A stretch of 64,000 nucleotides of DNA, taken from Acidobacteriota bacterium. GTDB lineage: Bacteria; Acidobacteriota; Terriglobia; Acidiferrales; UBA7541. The stretch is taken from contig PMAA01000201.1 in the NCBI GenBank assembly GCA_003152355.1, positions 30,811 to 94,810 of the forward strand, written 5' to 3'. The translations under genes were made by a program, and so were the position numbers. Positions 38,501 to 46,507 of the stretch are shown here, piece after piece (the stretch's first letter is position 1; the number at the start of each line of letters is the position of its first letter). The notes beneath the pieces were generated by a model that saw only the letters and a list, made by a program, of their open reading frames with translations, did not search any database and was not told where the DNA came from.

Positions 38501-39056
38501 GTTCCTGAAGAAAATTGCGGGCGGGTGGCAGTTAAACGCAATCGTTTCATTTCAGAAAGGCAACCCGCTTACATTTTACTCAGATTCCAACCAAAGTTTT
38601 CAAAACAACGGTTTGGATCGCGTTGACGTGACGGGGCCGATCGCATACGTGAATCCTCGCGCGCAGAATTCATTCTCTACCGACTGCAACGGCGGCAACA
38701 CACAAGCCAGTCACAACTTTTGGATAAATTCGACGAACATGCTGTGCTCACCGTGTCCGCTGAACGACCCAACGTGCTCGCAAGCAGGCGATGTTGGCAT
38801 TCCCCTATTCACTTATGGGAACCTGGGACGCAACAGGCTTCGCGGTCCCGGAATCAACAACTGGGACATGTCCGTGACGAAGACAACCCAAGTTACCGAA
38901 CACAAACAAATCGAGTTTCGCGCCGAGTTCTTCAATGCCTTCAACCACACTCAGTTCTTTCGAGTCGATTATGACGGCGGCAGTCCTACGTTCGGGCAAG
39001 TCCTGAACGACCGCGGGCCGCGGCTCATTCAGTTTGGTCTGAAGTTTTACTTCTAG
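35541..39056 (+). CDS. TonB-dependent receptor, Oar-like
   Basis: 1171-residue outer membrane receptor starting at a GTG behind a perfect GGAGGTGA. Signal peptide (LFIAFLAFGKIAMAQ), CarboxypepD_reg domain at about 30-110 (SLRGTVTDESGGVIIGAKVI), plug motifs (LPLLDRDTLQLGLLQAGVF; NNYDAEYGRTSGGIVNQITKS; FGGTIGGPIKKDKAFFFFAYQG) and a large barrel ending IQFGLKFYF. It closely resembles the receptor at 11837 in architecture. It stands alone with a strong promoter and its own terminator, so it is a monocistronic, probably well-expressed gene. The substrate is unknown; related Oar-like receptors are linked to polymer or peptide uptake and to export of adhesion factors. Confidence 0.9.
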   Translation: MNRNSWLRRGVLLFIAFLAFGKIAMAQDTASLRGTVTDESGGVIIGAKVILTNTKTNVPRASTSGNDGGYLFTAVQVGTYQLSVTHANFQTTVQTGIVLDLNQNGRVDVVLKVGQATQTVEVTATVSQVDTASAVLGKVEDERAIRDLPLLDRDTLQLGLLQAGVFAPDPDDTSGNPFSVSGQRSESLTFLLDGANNTDFLGNNIVVSPNPDAVEEFKILTNNYDAEYGRTSGGIVNQITKSGTNDFHGDLFEFIRNDALNARDAFANQTSPFKRNVFGGTIGGPIKKDKAFFFFAYQGARRREGQVPQEIAVPDQAERGGNFAELCSAYDGSGNCTASALAAGGTQLINPNTSANIPYNNMATAGLVNPTMQNYINKYLPLPNLPGNNFEASPSALVDDDQGIVHLDYNLTSHDVFSFVYLIDDSRDLFPEEGGSITSLTGAEPIGSGGNVPVGSGGTDGQRNQIGTFTWTHTFSGGKLNEFRFGVSRFRQLQAFPTDATSPSTLGFTNITPADPTAPAPPTMFTPTFDLGPSIQGPTTLNRTNWAWSDNFTIPLGRHEIMFGVDITRIENNFYYDYYNNGGFDFDEYAASFTGNDFADFVGGFYDNFEQSDYSTYGIRTGSYSGFVQDTWKVLPRLTLNYGLRYEFYVPQYDVHNNILGYFPGQQSTVFPNAPPDILYPGDPGTPNRALMYPDYRNFAPRLGFAWDMFGNAKLVMRGGFGIFYDLQDGATNLQFGGEPPFGYIANNFPSSYQGITTDPVADPYTPFGLANPFPYTNLTFLTPKIPYAYVTAPHFRTPYSENFNYGFQWQAAKKTMFEAVYVGSLGRRLISTGETNFPQPSILQYQLQTYYASATAAGISPINPDCARLLAACTGGYLNPSDPYDPSGSPTAETQIFTNLGNGLSDSHQFQFTADHQYSHGLQFRVAYTVAKTIDLTSGYRARSFQYTDPIDDRLDRSVADFDTPQRLVISEIWNIPFDAAIHRDGFLKKIAGGWQLNAIVSFQKGNPLTFYSDSNQSFQNNGLDRVDVTGPIAYVNPRAQNSFSTDCNGGNTQASHNFWINSTNMLCSPCPLNDPTCSQAGDVGIPLFTYGNLGRNRLRGPGINNWDMSVTKTTQVTEHKQIEFRAEFFNAFNHTQFFRVDYDGGSPTFGQVLNDRGPRLIQFGLKFYF

Positions 39057-39080
39057 ATCGAATCGACATCGAAAAGAAAG

Positions 39081-39121
39081 AGGCCCGCTTCAACTCACGT
39101 TGTAGCGGGCCTGATTTTTTC
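39081..39121 (+). terminator. Intrinsic terminator of the third receptor
   Basis: AGGCCCGCT and AGCGGGCCT form a perfect nine-base stem with a 14-base loop, followed by GATTTTTT. It starts 25 bases after the receptor stop codon. Confidence 0.88.
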
Positions 39122-39287
39122 TGCGGCGCCAATTCCGATTGCAACGCGGGAGCCATCAAAAAAAGGGGCGGCGGGGACGAGGCCGTCGCTCGCCTGCTTC
39201 CGTCGAGCGCGGCCGGACCGCTGCCATCTTTTTGGGACGATGCTGCCGCTATGGCGCCATCCGCGGCGGATGCCCAGCCTGCGCGCG

Positions 39288-39494
39288 CTATCGCGGCCGC
39301 AGGCCTGGCCTGTATGAACTCAGTGACCTCGGGCGCATCCGAAAACGCGGCGCCAGCGGAGGCGGCACGTTGTGCAGCGACGATCCACAGTTGCTGCAGA
39401 ATTCATGCCGAAGTCCCTCCACGCGCAGCCAATGGCCCCGCGCCGGGCAATCTGGATTCAGACACTGCACGGTCCATCCGGGCAAGTACTGCAT
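39288..39494 (-). CDS. Small zinc-ribbon protein, acidobacterial type
   Basis: 68-residue protein. The ORF track starts at 39614, but the ATG at 39494 (MQYLPGWTVQCLNPDC) has TGGAGAACG directly upstream, giving a good ribosome-binding site. Two cysteine pairs (CLNPDC and CSNC) form a zinc ribbon. The tail LHNVPPPLAPRFRMRPR is very basic. From memory, similar short proteins with CLNPxCPARGHWLR and PPPLxPRFRMRPR are common in Acidobacteriota. The function is not known. Nucleic acid or ribosome binding is a guess from the basic tail. Confidence 0.68.
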   Translation of the reverse strand: MQYLPGWTVQCLNPDCPARGHWLRVEGLRHEFCSNCGSSLHNVPPPLAPRFRMRPRSLSSYRPGLRPR

Positions 39495-39703
39495 CGTTCT
39501 CCAGTTTGAAATCCGGGCCCAATTCGCTCGCACAACACCAAAATCCCCCTGTGCGAGCCGAACTAGCCGGGGAGATGGCGGAATTGTGCGCGAAGCGTCC
39601 TTGTGTGTCAACAAGAATCCATACTATTAGTAGCGGTGCCGTTGCCAAGAGGAAAAACCGAGAGGAGGAATGCCTCGCCTATCTAAGTCGTGATCAGAAT
39701 TCC

Positions 39704-40285
39704 CTACTGTTTCTTCTGGTCGGAGCTCGGGCTGGCTTTCCCTTGCAGCGAAGCCAGGATGTCCCGCGCTTCCTGTAACTCCCGCTTCTTGTTTGCGATG
39801 TCGGCCTGTTCGGTGTCAAGCGCCGCTTTTCCGGCCTTGTCGTCCTGATAGTTTGTTTTGCCGTAGTACATGTCCGAATCGAGCGTGAATTTGCGCTGGG
39901 CGATATCAAGATCTTGTTCAAGGTCCGCGATCTTGTCCTTGGCCTGCTGAATTGCGGCATCGAGCTGCCCTTTATTCTCAACAGACACCGCGGGCGCCAC
40001 CACCCCCTCCGCAGGAGCCGGTGCAGGCGTCTCAGTCGAGCCTACAACGCTAACGCCTTCGCCCCGCTTCGGAATATTGTCGTTGTCCCAGACGTGTGCC
40101 GGTTTGGGCTGGCTTTTCTTTTGCTCGCGGGAGTGGCGCGCCGCATCTGCAGGCGATTCCGTTTGGGGCGCCGCGCTCGAAGTTTGTTGAGCGGCCTGCT
40201 GCGACTGAGATCGCGCGGGCGCGGATCTCGCGGTCACAGCGATCGTCAACATCAATAGCGACCATCCGAAACGTGTCATCCTCAT
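39704..40285 (-). CDS. Secreted coiled-coil protein of unknown function
   Basis: 193-residue protein with a signal peptide (FGWSLLMLTIAVTARSAPARS), a Gln/Ala/Ser-rich region, the distinctive stretch VWDNDNIPKRGEGVSVVG and a C-terminal coiled coil (AAIQQAKDKIADLEQDLDIAQRKF, then ADIANKKRELQEARDILASLQG). The ATG is preceded by GGAGG on the minus strand. The VWDNDNIPK-type segment seems to recur in acidobacterial hypothetical proteins (recollection, not checked). A periplasmic location is expected; the role is unknown. Confidence 0.65.
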   Translation of the reverse strand: MRMTRFGWSLLMLTIAVTARSAPARSQSQQAAQQTSSAAPQTESPADAARHSREQKKSQPKPAHVWDNDNIPKRGEGVSVVGSTETPAPAPAEGVVAPAVSVENKGQLDAAIQQAKDKIADLEQDLDIAQRKFTLDSDMYYGKTNYQDDKAGKAALDTEQADIANKKRELQEARDILASLQGKASPSSDQKKQ

Positions 40286-40513
40286 GGCGTAAACCTCCGG
40301 CGAAACGCCCGCGTAGTTCAGCGACAGGCCGAACGCCGGCGTAAATCTATGTTAGTCGTCGATACGAGCGTCGTGCAATCCGTCTCTCTCGTCGCTCCCT
40401 AAGAAGCAACCCGTCCGCATGGCCGGCGCGACGAATCGCAGAAGCTTGCCCTTCGCAAGCCGCAAAGCCATACTCCCTCGTCTAAAACTTCAGCGCAATT
40501 GGAGAATCATGAG

Positions 40514-41992
40514 GTGACAAATCGCCGCAGAATTGCGCGCTGCGTCCTGGCGTGCCTGATGTTAGCGGTCGCTTTCCCGGCGGCGTCAACGCAAGGCGCA
40601 GAAATGTACCTCGCAGCCTCTTGTACCGTCGGCGTTTCGATGGCTCTTCGCTGTTCGACGCCACATGGGAAGGCAGCAGGGTACATCACGGCGACAAGGC
40701 AATCGTCTGCGCCCGCGCAGATGTCGGCACAAGTAAATAACCTGGCAAAAGAGACTCCCGCGTCCCCGGACGAGCACGCACAGCAATCGCAGAAGCGGGT
40801 CACCAGCTACACTCTTCCCCACGGTACGTATGCCAAAGCGCGCCATCTAAGCCGCATCAGCTTCCTCCTCCGCGTCTTCTTGCCCTTCTACCAAATCGCG
40901 TTGCTGGCGCTGATACTTCGTTGGGGCTGGTCTTCGAAGTTTCGCGATTGGGCGGAAGCGGCGTCAACGCGAAGGATCGTACAAGCCGCAATCTATTCCT
41001 CTCTATTCCTGTTAGCTTTCACGCTTCCGCAGTTGCCCATCGCCGCGTGGGTGCATTGGCTGCTCCGCCGCTACGATCTCGTCATTCAAGGCTGGGCCTC
41101 GTGGTTCTGGGATCAGATCAAAACGCAGTTCGTGATTACAATCATCGGAACGTTGGTCATCGCCGGCCTGTTTCGCGCCATACGCAGAAGCCCGCGCCGA
41201 TGGTGGTTTTATTTCTGGCTCGGCTCAATTCCGGTAACTCTCTTTTTCATTTTCATCTCGCCGTTGGTAATTGATCCGCTCTTTAACAAGTTTGAGCCGC
41301 TGCAATCGCACGATCCAGCGCTCGTCGATTCACTCGAGCGAGTCGTAGCGCGCGCGGGCTTGTCCATCCCGCCCGAGCGTATGTTCTGGATGAACGCGAG
41401 CGCGAAAGTGAATTTCGTGAACGCCTACGTCACCGGAATCGGCGCGTCAAAGCGCGTGGTCGTCTGGGACACCACAATTGAAAAAATGACGAACCCTCAG
41501 ATTCTCTTCGTTTTCGGACACGAGATGGGCCACTACGTTCTCGGCCACATTCCCAAAGGACTCGGGTTGCTCGAGGCGTTATTTTTTCTGCTGTTCTACA
41601 TCGGTTTTCGCCTGTCAAATCGCGTGCTGCAGAAAAAAAGCCAGGCGTGGCAAATTCGCGCACCGGATGATTGGGCGTCACTCCCCGTGTACGGCGGGAT
41701 CCTCCTGCTCCTGCTCTTCGTCGCCACGCCGCTCACAAATGGCATGAGCCGCTACTTCGAGCATCAAGCGGATCAATACGGTCTGGAAGTCACGCACGGA
41801 ATCACACCGGATTCAGGCCAAGTCGCCGCGCAGTCATTCCAAATTCTCGGCGAGATTGACATGGAAGACCCCGCGCCAAATCGCCTGGAAATCTGGTGGT
41901 TTTGGGATCACCCGTGGATCGGCGATCGCATAAAGTTCGCGCTCGAATACGGTCCCTGGTCGAAAGGGGAATCGCCCGAGTTTGTGAAGTAG
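40514..41992 (+). CDS. M48-family membrane metalloprotease (Ste24/CaaX-protease-like)
   Basis: Integral membrane zinc protease of 492 residues. HEMGH begins at His336 (VFGHEMGHYVLGH), and the third ligand lies in EHQADQYGLEV. Several membrane helices precede the site (FYQIALLALILRWGW, AIYSSLFLLAFTLPQLPIAAWV, FVITIIGTLVIAGLF, IPVTLFFIFISPLVI), as in Ste24-like peptidases. The SPLVIDPLFNKFEPL and NAYVTGIGASKRVVVWDTT segments are also family hallmarks. The N-terminus adds a possible signal peptide and about 90 extra residues. The TTG at 40499 and GTG at 40514 are both possible; the GTG is preferred because GGAG is nine bases away. It converges with the P450 gene. Confidence 0.88.
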   Translation: MTNRRRIARCVLACLMLAVAFPAASTQGAEMYLAASCTVGVSMALRCSTPHGKAAGYITATRQSSAPAQMSAQVNNLAKETPASPDEHAQQSQKRVTSYTLPHGTYAKARHLSRISFLLRVFLPFYQIALLALILRWGWSSKFRDWAEAASTRRIVQAAIYSSLFLLAFTLPQLPIAAWVHWLLRRYDLVIQGWASWFWDQIKTQFVITIIGTLVIAGLFRAIRRSPRRWWFYFWLGSIPVTLFFIFISPLVIDPLFNKFEPLQSHDPALVDSLERVVARAGLSIPPERMFWMNASAKVNFVNAYVTGIGASKRVVVWDTTIEKMTNPQILFVFGHEMGHYVLGHIPKGLGLLEALFFLLFYIGFRLSNRVLQKKSQAWQIRAPDDWASLPVYGGILLLLLFVATPLTNGMSRYFEHQADQYGLEVTHGITPDSGQVAAQSFQILGEIDMEDPAPNRLEIWWFWDHPWIGDRIKFALEYGPWSKGESPEFVK

Positions 41993-42002
41993 GGAAGGCC
42001 GT

Positions 42003-43361
42003 TCAGGAACGCTTCGCGAGCGTCATCCGAACACCACTGTGCGCGCGCAGGGTGATCAGAGGTTCCGGCACAACTTTCTTTCCGGCGGGCTCCAAAAATC
42101 GAAACTTCTGCGCAAGTGTAGCCATCACCAGCGCAGCCTCGGTCAGCGCAAATATCTGTCCAATACAACGCCTCGGGCCGCCGCCAAACGGAAAATATGC
42201 GTGTGCCGGCAGGCGGTCCGCCAAGCCTGTGAGCCATCGCTCCGGCCGGAATTCCTCCGGCTCGTCAAAGTAGCGCGGATCGCGGTGCATCACCCATTGC
42301 GACATCAGGACCGTCGTGTTCGAAGGGAAATAATATCCGCCCAGCTCGAAGGGTTCGATGGATGTGCGCTGGATAACGTACGCCGCGGGATAGAGCCGCA
42401 AGACTTCCCGAATCACAGCGTCGAGATACGGCAGCCGCGGCAAGTCTTCCATCGAAGGCGCGCGGCCGTCGAGAACGGATCTCAATTCGTCAGCCAGCCG
42501 CTGCTCGGCGCCGGGATTCTGCGCGAGTAAATGCCACGCCCAACCGAGCGTGACCGCCGTCGTCTCATGGCCGGCGATGAAAAGCGTCATCACTTCGTCA
42601 CGAAGTTGCTTCGAAGACATCTGGCTTCCGTCTTCATCCATCGCGTTCATCAGCAGCGTCAGCACATCATCACTGGGAGCCTCGCCGGACGCGCGCCTGC
42701 GACGGCGATCTTCGATGATTCCGTAAACGAGTGAATCGAGAAATTCGTAAGCGCGATCGGCGCGGCGATTCGCCGGCGTCGGCCACTTGGCGGAAAACTT
42801 GAAAGGATTGCGCAGCCTTTGAACTTGATAACGCATCAGCAGCGTCACAGCACTGCCAACGCGGCCGGCCTCATGCGTGAATTCGGTTCCAAACAATGTT
42901 TTCACCGCGATCACCAGAGTGAGTGCCATCATTTCCTCGGCCATGTCGCGGATGTTGCCCTCGCGCCAAGTCCGAGTGAGCGATAGGGTCTGCTCCACCA
43001 TCGTCTGCGCGTACTCAGCGATGCGCTGGCGATGGAACGCGGGTTGCGCGAGGCGGCGCTGGCGGCGCCACAATTCGCCTTCGCTCGTCAGCAAGCCTTC
43101 ACCGAGCAGACGAGTAGCAGCGCCTTTTATTCCCGGCCCCTTGTCGAATTTCTGCGGCTGCCGGACGATCACGTCCTCGATCAAGTCGGGATGATTGATG
43201 AGAATCCTGCTTTGGAGCAACAGCGGGATATGGGAGATATCGCCGTACTCGCGCGCCACGCGTGTGAGCACGCCGAGAGGGTCGCGCCGAAGCTGAAGGG
43301 CGACGCCCAATACAGGCAGCCCCCGTGGACCAGGCGGCAAATGATAGTTAGGCTGCGCCAT
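42003..43361 (-). CDS. Cytochrome P450
   Basis: Heme-thiolate mono-oxygenase, 452 residues. It shows the proline-rich N-terminus (YHLPPGPRGLPVLG), I-helix AGHETTAVTLGW, ExxR in VIREVLRLYP, the PERF-like region FRPERWL and the heme-binding loop FPFGGGPRRCIGQ. The N-terminus has no membrane anchor, so it is a soluble bacterial form that needs separate redox partners; none is encoded nearby. The motif set resembles families acting on fatty acids or terpenoids, but the substrate is not predictable. The ORF track starts at a TTG at 43394; the ATG at 43361 (MAQPNYHLPPGP) fits the family better. Confidence 0.93.
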   Translation of the reverse strand: MAQPNYHLPPGPRGLPVLGVALQLRRDPLGVLTRVAREYGDISHIPLLLQSRILINHPDLIEDVIVRQPQKFDKGPGIKGAATRLLGEGLLTSEGELWRRQRRLAQPAFHRQRIAEYAQTMVEQTLSLTRTWREGNIRDMAEEMMALTLVIAVKTLFGTEFTHEAGRVGSAVTLLMRYQVQRLRNPFKFSAKWPTPANRRADRAYEFLDSLVYGIIEDRRRRRASGEAPSDDVLTLLMNAMDEDGSQMSSKQLRDEVMTLFIAGHETTAVTLGWAWHLLAQNPGAEQRLADELRSVLDGRAPSMEDLPRLPYLDAVIREVLRLYPAAYVIQRTSIEPFELGGYYFPSNTTVLMSQWVMHRDPRYFDEPEEFRPERWLTGLADRLPAHAYFPFGGGPRRCIGQIFALTEAALVMATLAQKFRFLEPAGKKVVPEPLITLRAHSGVRMTLAKRS

Positions 43362-43429
43362 TCGCGAGTTTCTCTGGAGGTCCGGGGTCAACAAGGAACC
43401 GCCGCCTGCAGGAATTCAGTTTAACCTCA

Positions 43430-43498
43430 TCCTGCGTTGCCGTCTCTTCCTGCGTTGTCGTCCATCTTGTGTTGTCGTCTTATCTTGTGTCGTAGCGC
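43430..43498. repeat. Degenerate 18-bp tandem repeat in a divergent promoter region
   Basis: About 3.7 copies of a unit like CTTGTGTTGTCGTC, beginning near 43431, 43449, 43466 and 43484 (spacing 18, 17, 18). It lies between the P450 gene and the PAS-SpoIIE gene. It could be repeated operator sites or simple slippage-derived sequence. Confidence 0.6.
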
Positions 43499-43614
43499 AG
43501 TCGGGCGCATCCAATCTCCACAGCGAACAGCTTGCAGTGCCGGCAACTTTCGATAAGATGAACGTTCGCGCGGTTGCAAGTAATGTCCACATTTCGAGAT
43601 TTTGGAGAGTTCGG

Positions 43615-44766
43615 GTGGAAAGCGAGCGGCCAGATTGGTTGGCGGACGTGGTGGGCGTTCTTGAGACGCTCAATCAAGGAGTCGTCATTGCCGATGACTG
43701 TCACCGCATGATTCATGCGAACGAAATTTTTCTCGAGATGGTTGACCGGACGTCCGACGAGATTTCTGGCCGCACAGCCGCCGAATTTTTTCCTCCCGAA
43801 GATCTGCCATTCTTGAACGAGAGAATCGCTCTCGGCGAATCGACCGGGCACAATCGCTTCGAATTTTATCTGCCGCAAAAAAATGGCAGCCGCTTACCCG
43901 TCGTCGTGAGCGCAAAGCGAGTCGAGGATCCCGACGGGCGCGAATTCTCAGTCATCACCTTCACGGACATCAGCGAACAGAAACGCGCCGAAAACGAGTT
44001 GCGAGAGGCCAACAAGCAGCTTGAAACACGCCAACGCGAAATTGAAGCAGAGTTGGTCCTAGCATCGCGCGTTCAGCAAAGTCTCGCGCCGAAGAACTTG
44101 CACTGGGGCGGCATTTCCGTCGAGGCGTATTACCAACCCGTGCGGACCATTGGCGGAGATTTCGGCCTCGTCATTCCAGATGGCGAGGATTATCTAAATC
44201 TGATGGTCTGCGATGTCTCCGGACACGGCGTCAGCTCGGCGCTCGTTGCCAATCGGATATACACGGAAACAATGTCGCAGCTCGGCCAAAGCATTGGTCT
44301 CGCGCCGATGCTGCGGCATCTGAACCACTTTGTCATCCACGACATTGGCAGCTCGGTCTTTTTTTTCACTCTTGCCGCCGCGCGAATTAATCGATCGGCC
44401 CGCTCGCTGGAATTCATAGGCGCGGGACATCCGCCGGGGATTGTGATCCGGCATGGCCAACCTCCGATCTTGCTCGAATCGCGGAGTCTGGTCCTCGGCT
44501 TTCTCGAGGATGCCGTGATCGGCGAGGCCACGATCGAAATTCCCATTCAGACGGGCGATCGCCTGATGCTCTATACCGACGGCCTCACCGACAATTTCAA
44601 TTCGCAAAACGAAATGCTCGGCGTGGACGGGCTCGCCGAAATCGTCTATGAAACATCCATGTTGGCGCTGCCTGAAATGAAGCAGCGAATTCTCGACCGC
44701 GTCACGCAATACCGAGAGGGCCCCGCCACCGACGATATTTCTCTCGTTCTCCTCGAGGTGTCCTGA
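43615..44766 (+). CDS. PAS domain - SpoIIE/RsbU-type PP2C phosphatase
   Basis: 383-residue regulator. A PAS sensor domain at about 8-130 (VLETLNQGVVIADDCHRMIHANEIF; FSVITFTDISEQKRAENELREAN) is joined by a coiled-coil linker to a SpoIIE-type serine phosphatase (ASRVQQSLAPK, GGDFGLVIPDGEDYLNLMVCDVSGHGVSSAL, LMLYTDGLTDNFN, DDISLVLLEV). Such enzymes usually dephosphorylate an anti-sigma antagonist (RsbV/SpoIIAA type) to switch on a stress sigma factor. No partner is encoded nearby. In GGDFGLVIPD the metal aspartate is kept. The start was moved to a GTG at 43615 behind GGAG at seven-base spacing. Confidence 0.87.
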   Translation: MESERPDWLADVVGVLETLNQGVVIADDCHRMIHANEIFLEMVDRTSDEISGRTAAEFFPPEDLPFLNERIALGESTGHNRFEFYLPQKNGSRLPVVVSAKRVEDPDGREFSVITFTDISEQKRAENELREANKQLETRQREIEAELVLASRVQQSLAPKNLHWGGISVEAYYQPVRTIGGDFGLVIPDGEDYLNLMVCDVSGHGVSSALVANRIYTETMSQLGQSIGLAPMLRHLNHFVIHDIGSSVFFFTLAAARINRSARSLEFIGAGHPPGIVIRHGQPPILLESRSLVLGFLEDAVIGEATIEIPIQTGDRLMLYTDGLTDNFNSQNEMLGVDGLAEIVYETSMLALPEMKQRILDRVTQYREGPATDDISLVLLEVS

Positions 44767-44796
44767 CCGCTGGCGTGGTAAATTCCCCGCGTCGTT

Positions 44797-45249
44797 ATGG
44801 CCACAATCGAAATTGAAGAGCGCATCGCAGAATCGAGGGCGCTCGTTGGCGCATTTCTTGTCCCGCAGCGCATGCCTTATTGGTATGGCGCGGAGATGAA
44901 TTGCGAGTTTGAAGTGCTCGGCGGAGCTGCCGACTTTGAAATTGGCCAGAAGGTTCGCATCACTGGCCGCCTCGGCTCACGCGAAATTTCTCTCACGGCA
45001 ACCGTTACGCAATTCGAATTTGGCCGCCTTCTCGAGTGGCGCTTTCAGGATTCTTACGGCGTGAAAGGAACGCAATCGTGGGAAATCAATGCCGTGGACG
45101 GTGGGACGTTGCTTCGGATGCGCGATCGGTATGAGATGCCCGGCGCATTCGGGAGAGTGTTTGATTGGCTTTTCACGCGGCATGCCGTGGCGCGCCGCGA
45201 TCGCGATTGGCTCGCCCGATTGAAACGCCTCGCGCAGCACGGAGCGTAA
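44797..45249 (+). CDS. SRPBCC-superfamily protein
   Basis: 150-residue protein of the START/Bet v1-like fold. The N-terminal strand and helix (MATIEIEERIAESRALVGAFLVPQRMPYWYGAEM), the central strands (KVRITGRLGSREISLTATV, RLLEWRFQDSYGVKGTQSWEI) and the C-terminal long helix (GRVFDWLFTRHAVARRDRDWLARL) match the polyketide-cyclase-like SRPBCC family. Members bind small hydrophobic ligands; the ligand here is unknown. It begins 30 bases after the PAS-SpoIIE gene, so the two may share a transcript, and it converges with tyrS. Confidence 0.75.
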   Translation: MATIEIEERIAESRALVGAFLVPQRMPYWYGAEMNCEFEVLGGAADFEIGQKVRITGRLGSREISLTATVTQFEFGRLLEWRFQDSYGVKGTQSWEINAVDGGTLLRMRDRYEMPGAFGRVFDWLFTRHAVARRDRDWLARLKRLAQHGA

Positions 45250-45272
45250 GCGCCTAGCAACAACACGGTTCG

Positions 45273-46505
45273 TTATTCGACGACCACCCGGACAAATTTC
45301 TTTTTCCCGGCGCGCAACAGGAATTCCGAGGGCTTCGAGAGGTCAATTTGTTTTTGTACATCGTCAATTCGCGTTCCGCCCACTTCGACCCCACCCTGCT
45401 TGATTAATCGTTCCGCCTCGCTTCGCGAGGACGCTAATTTCAACTCAACGAGCAGCGCCGAGAGACGCTTCGGCTCTGACGGTTGAAGCTTCTGTATTGG
45501 CGCATCTTCCGGCGATTGCCTGTCACGAAAAACACGGCGGAATTCCTCCGACGCCTTCTTGGCCGCGTCTTCGCCGTGGAAGCCCGCGACGATGTAGTGT
45601 GCAAGCTGCATCTTTGCATCCATGGGATGCAACACGCCGGTGCGCACTTCTTCTTTCAATCGCACAATCACGCGGTCCGTAAAATCCGTCAGCAATTCAT
45701 AGTAGAGCCACATCAGCTCGTCGGAAATGGACATCACTTTTCCGAAGATATCCTGTGGCGCCTCGGTGATCCCGATGTAGTTTCCAAGACTCTTAGACAT
45801 TTTTCTTTCGCCGTCGAGCCCCACGAGAATCGGCATCGTCAGCGCCACTTGGGACGTTTGCCCGTATTCGCGCTGGATTTCGCGGCCGACAAGAAGATTG
45901 AACTTTTGCTCGGTCGCGCCGAGTTCGACGTCGGCATGGAGCGCCACCGAGTCGTAGGCTTGCATCAGCGGGTAGAGCAGCTCGTGAACAGAAATCGGTT
46001 GGTTCGCCGCCAGCCGCGATCGGAAATCCTCGCGTTCAAGCATCCGCGCAAGCCGGTACTTTCCGCAAAGCTGGACGACTTCGAAGCTCGTCATTTTCCC
46101 GAGCCACTCGTTGTTGTCGTGCACTTCAGTTTTTTCGCGGTCGAGAATTTTGTAAACCTGCTCCAGATAAGTTTTCGCGTTCGCCTGCACTTGCTCCGGC
46201 GTTAGCGCGGGACGTGTCTCGGATTGCCCGGAAGGATCGCCGATTAGCGCCGTAAAGCCGCCCACGACAAAGATCGCCGTGTGTCCAAGATCCTGAAAAT
46301 GTTTCAGCTTTCGCAAAACGACGGTGTGGCCCAAATGAATGTCAGGCGCCGAAGGATCCACGCCGAGTTTCACGCGCAACGGCTTGCCCGTCTTGATGGA
46401 TTGCTCGAGCTTCGCTTTCAACTCCGCTTCCGGAACGATTTCCGCCACGCCTTTGCGGATGTAGGCGAGCTGCTCTTCGACCGGTTTGAAATTCGCTGGC
46501 GCCAT
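45273..46505 (-). CDS. tyrS: Tyrosyl-tRNA synthetase
   Basis: Class I synthetase that charges tRNA-Tyr, 410 residues. The HIGH motif is DIHLGHT, the KMSKS loop reads ERKMSKSLGN, and a C-terminal S4 RNA-binding domain is present (KRLSALLVELKLASSRSEAERLIKQGGVEV). The HLGH form and the N-terminal LGVDPSAPDIHLGHTVVLRKL fit the shorter TyrZ-like branch of bacterial TyrRS. It starts two bases after the purN stop, so it is the last gene of the minus-strand purine run. Confidence 0.97.
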   Translation of the reverse strand: MAPANFKPVEEQLAYIRKGVAEIVPEAELKAKLEQSIKTGKPLRVKLGVDPSAPDIHLGHTVVLRKLKHFQDLGHTAIFVVGGFTALIGDPSGQSETRPALTPEQVQANAKTYLEQVYKILDREKTEVHDNNEWLGKMTSFEVVQLCGKYRLARMLEREDFRSRLAANQPISVHELLYPLMQAYDSVALHADVELGATEQKFNLLVGREIQREYGQTSQVALTMPILVGLDGERKMSKSLGNYIGITEAPQDIFGKVMSISDELMWLYYELLTDFTDRVIVRLKEEVRTGVLHPMDAKMQLAHYIVAGFHGEDAAKKASEEFRRVFRDRQSPEDAPIQKLQPSEPKRLSALLVELKLASSRSEAERLIKQGGVEVGGTRIDDVQKQIDLSKPSEFLLRAGKKKFVRVVVE

Positions 46506-46507
46506 TC

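Noticed and set aside
39139-39630. 163-residue plus-strand ORF after the third receptor
   Set aside because: Starts beyond the terminator, is Arg/Gly-rich and overlaps the better-supported minus-strand zinc-ribbon gene.
43430-43498. Tandem repeat considered as a CRISPR array
   Set aside because: Units are adjacent without spacers and only 17-18 bp long.
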